Under the pieces are notes generated by a model. It was not told where the DNA came from. It made no database searches and saw only the letters and a program-made list of their open reading frames with translations. The position numbers and the translations under genes are program-made. From Sphagnum compactum (taxonomy: Eukaryota; Bryophyta; Sphagnopsida; Sphagnales), in the NCBI GenBank assembly GCA_965153455.1, contig OZ234497.1, forward strand, positions 6,324,001-6,388,000: DNA of 64,000 nucleotides, written 5' to 3'. The stretch's first letter is position 1. Every line of letters begins with the position of its first letter. Of this stretch, positions 61,372 to 64,000 are shown in pieces.

Positions 61372-63460
61372 CTAGATCAAGATGTTGAGGTTGCGATTCA
61401 CCTGCTGGCTGAAATACGTCGCTGGGTATTCATGTGAGCCCGAATAGGCTTGCTGATGATGTTGTGGCTGCCAGGACGACGTACTGGCGTTGTCGGCATG
61501 TTGCTTCTGATCAGTTGGACTTCCAAAAGTACTCTCATCTGCTCCTTCCTCAGCACTGCTACTTGAAGCGGCAAACGTCATACTGTTGCCACCAGCTTCC
61601 AATTTAGCTTCTAATTCCCTGTCGTCGTATTGGCCGGGCCTGGCAGCCTGGTCCATACCCAACTCGTGAATGGTGACGTCCTGCTGTCCTAGCCTCTGGT
61701 ATAACTCCGTTTGCGACCCAACAGGAAAGAAACTGGACGTGCTTGCTCCGCTATTACCTCCCACTCCCCTAACGAATGCACACGATCCAGAAAAAAAAAA
61801 GAACAATTACCCATACTGTTCATTGAAAATTTCTCCTCAACGCACACAAACATCAAGTCTACAAAAGAACACGAGATGTATACAACATGGTACGCTGGCG
61901 AGGTTCTGTCTATCATTATGGAAGTACGATGATGTGCACCGGAGCAGCTGTAGTTCCTCACAGAGAGACCTAAGAAATTCGGCAGATCATTCAACGATGA
62001 TGGCTACCTACCTGCTGGACATCTGGGCAAGCATTAGAGACTGATGCTCTATATACTCTTGAAGGGTAGCTGGTTGGTTACGATCAGGCATATTCCACTG
62101 CAAGAAGGAGGTGGGACCTTGTACTGTGCCTGCCAGGACTCCTCCATGCTGCATACCCATCAGCTGCATGTTGCCCATAAACTCGTGCTGAACATTGCAG
62201 CACGCTCGTTAGCTCAACTTGTACATTCAAAGATATCATGTTATGGATCATCATTCATTCTCACGTGCACTAATTTTTATAGTGTTCAAATTGAATCTAT
62301 AAAAGAGCACAAAATGATGCAAACAAGCTGCAGCAATCTATGCAGGGTACCTGTCGCTGAATGCCTGATCTGGCGGCAGCTTGAGGATCACAGGCGCTGT
62401 TGATAGCGCTCTACTCAAATCCGACCCACCAGAAACAAACAGGCGGAACTTCAAAAGTGTGTGGCTTATCATGTGTAAATGCAGAGCTTGAAGATGATCA
62501 GAGCACTAGTGAAACTAGAGTTTGAGCTAAATATGATCAGCTCGTGTGACCGTACCTTGCGTTGCCGCACTCTTTCAAGAGCCTGTTCTAGTTCTCTCTC
62601 CATGTCTACCAGCTGCTGAACGGATGTGACACTTTGAATGAGTTCCTCATCTGCAAGAATTAACCTGCAAATATACAGATCCCGACTTCCTTCAGTTCCT
62701 ACACTTTGGTGCTTGCACGTCCCCCACTCCGCAGTAGGCTCCAACTTCTTCATTGAAAACAACAACCGAAAATGGTGTCCTACCCACTTATGTGGAATCC
62801 ACGATTCATGCGGAATGGAATGGAATGAATCCAAACTCTAGTGATGGAATACTGGCACATGTCGGGCACCGGCTCCCACGACAAATGAAAATTGTACCTT
62901 GCTTGTTGTTGGAGCAATTCTTTCTCGTCTGTTAGTTTCTTCACCTCTTCTTGCAACACACCAACCTCATAATTTTCGCTGCAGAATGGTTCAGATCCCA
63001 CAACACATATTATCCCCAGCTGCCCACGATATAACCTTTACGAGAATCGTCTCCTTTCATGTGCAGTAATATTATTCAGCATCGATGTCCACCACCAGCC
63101 TTTGCCAGCACGAGTCCCAATCTCAAAAGATAAAACTTCAAGCAAGTGGAATCGCAAAGTGTAGAACTTTAGACCGCATTTCGAGATCTGCAAGTGGGGG
63201 ATCATATGGCGTCTGAAGCTGCTCACCTCGATCCAGAAGCAAACTGTTGGTCTAAAGCTGCCAGATCCTTTTCTCCTGCAGCAAGCTTCTTCAGTGACTT
63301 GTGTAAATACTGCACAACCAAGCCAGTGGTCGTTTCACAGGATTCAGCTTTATTTTGCAAGAAGGTGCTCCCACATGAACATCCATCATGAACATGTCCT
63401 AGAATACGGTGTCAAGCACCAGGTCTGGACCACAAGCTTACCTCCATATTCTCGCTCTTT
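61372..63460 (-). CDS. MADS-box transcription factor (MIKC*-like), last seven exons
   Basis: Partial gene reading leftward, spliced with consistent phases and GT-AG borders: 63460-63442 (tentative, 19 bp), 63309-63227, 62978-62898, 62664-62556, 62410-62351, 62187-62012 and 61768-61372 (stop TAG at 61374-61372). The product starts KSENME, then YLHKSLKKLAAGEKDLAALD. This is the segment that follows the MADS domain in MIKC* proteins (compare the YLLRTLKKL element of AGL66/AGL104). The K-like coiled-coil region follows (LQEEVKKLTDEKELLQQQA; EELIQSVTSVQQL; DMERELEQALERVRQRK). The C-terminus is Gln/Ser/Met-rich (HEFMGNMQLMGMQ, TSFLQWNMPDRNQ, LQEYIEHQSLMLAQM) and ends SQQVNRNLNILI. The MADS DNA-binding exon is not in the window and should lie right of 64000. 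Many short exons in the I/K region are typical of MIKC*. The acceptor at 62411 was chosen to keep phase. Expected role: nuclear heterodimerising regulator, often gametophytic in other plants. Confidence 0.75.
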
Positions 63461-64000
63461 CTGCAAGTTGAATTGGATTCAAGTTTGAGATGCATGAACG
63501 GCAAGAACCACACCCACCCACAAACCCAGTCACCCACCCTGCCTGTTATAGACAACTTGGCTGTGACGTTGTAATGAAAAAATAGAAATCCAGCATGTGC
63601 GTGCACAAACCCTTTCCACATCACCGGTACTACAGCTTGAAAGAATTAGTGCCGGATTCTGTGATGCACTAGTGCAAACATCTCCCATGAGGTCTAGCTC
63701 AAGAAACAATACATGCTTGCTTACATGGAGAATTGGTTCTCAAGGCATGAATGTGGATCTCATTGAAATTTAGAGAGACAGTACTGATGACCTCGGTACC
63801 TGTTCTGTTGCAGTCACTGTAAGAAAGGGTTTGGCCACCTGCGCACCGCTATATACGATCCGCTACAACAATTATCTAGATAGACTGTATGCGAGACTCA
63901 GTCAAATTAGACGGGAAAGATTTGGAAGAAGAGGATTCCTGATCACTTGTGTGACCCAGAAGAACAAAACATTGCGGGTCCTGCAAGAAGTGCTGCGTAC
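63461..64000 (-). other. Probable intron(s) of the MADS gene
   Basis: Several GT and AG sites occur (e.g. a 17-bp piece between ttacag and gtaccg at about 63808-63824), but no exon could be placed with matching phase, and nothing resembles a MADS domain. An I-region exon may be hidden here. Confidence 0.4.

Noticed and set aside
63620-63720. Minus-strand NPALILSSCSTGDVERV as part of a MADS domain
   Set aside because: It resembles the ALIxFS...ED(V)xxR spacing only superficially. Basic MADS residues are absent and no splice sites fit.
63800-63830. 17-bp micro-exon upstream of the MADS exons
   Set aside because: Splice-like borders exist, but joining it in the phase required by the next exon puts a stop codon in frame.

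Overview
The window looks like nuclear DNA of a land plant with a large, repeat-choked, AT-rich genome. The evidence is a plant-type MATE transporter, a plant-specific MIKC-type (probably MIKC*) MADS-box gene, plant-like TTTAGGG-flavoured repeats and plant-style introns. The relics of a pogo/Tigger element and of an R2-like LINE, both uncommon in flowering plants, make a fern, lycophyte, bryophyte or gymnosperm more likely than an angiosperm. That last step is inference; the species cannot be fixed from this sequence.

Only two loci look like living genes, and both lie in locally GC-richer islands. At 45.5-47.85 kb is an intronless 545-aa MATE efflux transporter on the + strand, with a TATA-like box, an upstream ORF, a GGC-rich leader and a poly(A) signal. 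At 61.37-63.46 kb on the - strand are the last seven exons of a MADS-box gene (K-like region and C-terminus). Its MADS domain should lie beyond the right edge.

Nearly everything else is decayed mobile DNA. From left to right there is: a hAT-like transposase relic (about 5.9-6.8 kb, -); a foldback element (10.1 kb); the C-terminal part of an R2-like LINE (11.25-11.87 kb, +); a Tourist-like MITE (12.65 kb); a degenerate telomere-like array (14.1-14.95 kb) running straight into a PIF/Harbinger transposase relic (14.95-16.0 kb, +); a coding relic on the opposite strand (16.16-16.88 kb); a 31-bp-period array (17-18.3 kb); a long LINE relic (19.8-23.3 kb, +) split by a 433-bp MITE; a broken copy of a LINES (LINS1-like) gene (25.25-27.76 kb, +); a large foldback (29.9-30.6 kb); a second LINE tail (31.6 kb); a frameshifted pogo/Tigger transposase (32.2-33.1 kb, +); a Ty3/gypsy integrase relic (34.4-35.3 kb, -); a 2.6-kb minisatellite (36.8-39.45 kb) followed by a probable tRNA-derived SINE containing a perfect 21-bp hairpin; 52-bp, ~76-bp and ~48-bp tandem arrays; a complex inverted repeat (55.0-55.8 kb); and a relic of an unfamiliar kinase-like gene (55.9-57.76 kb, +).

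There is no operon-like organisation and no functional link between the two genes is visible. No CRISPR, rRNA or intact tRNA gene was seen. Exon borders and relic limits were worked out by eye.
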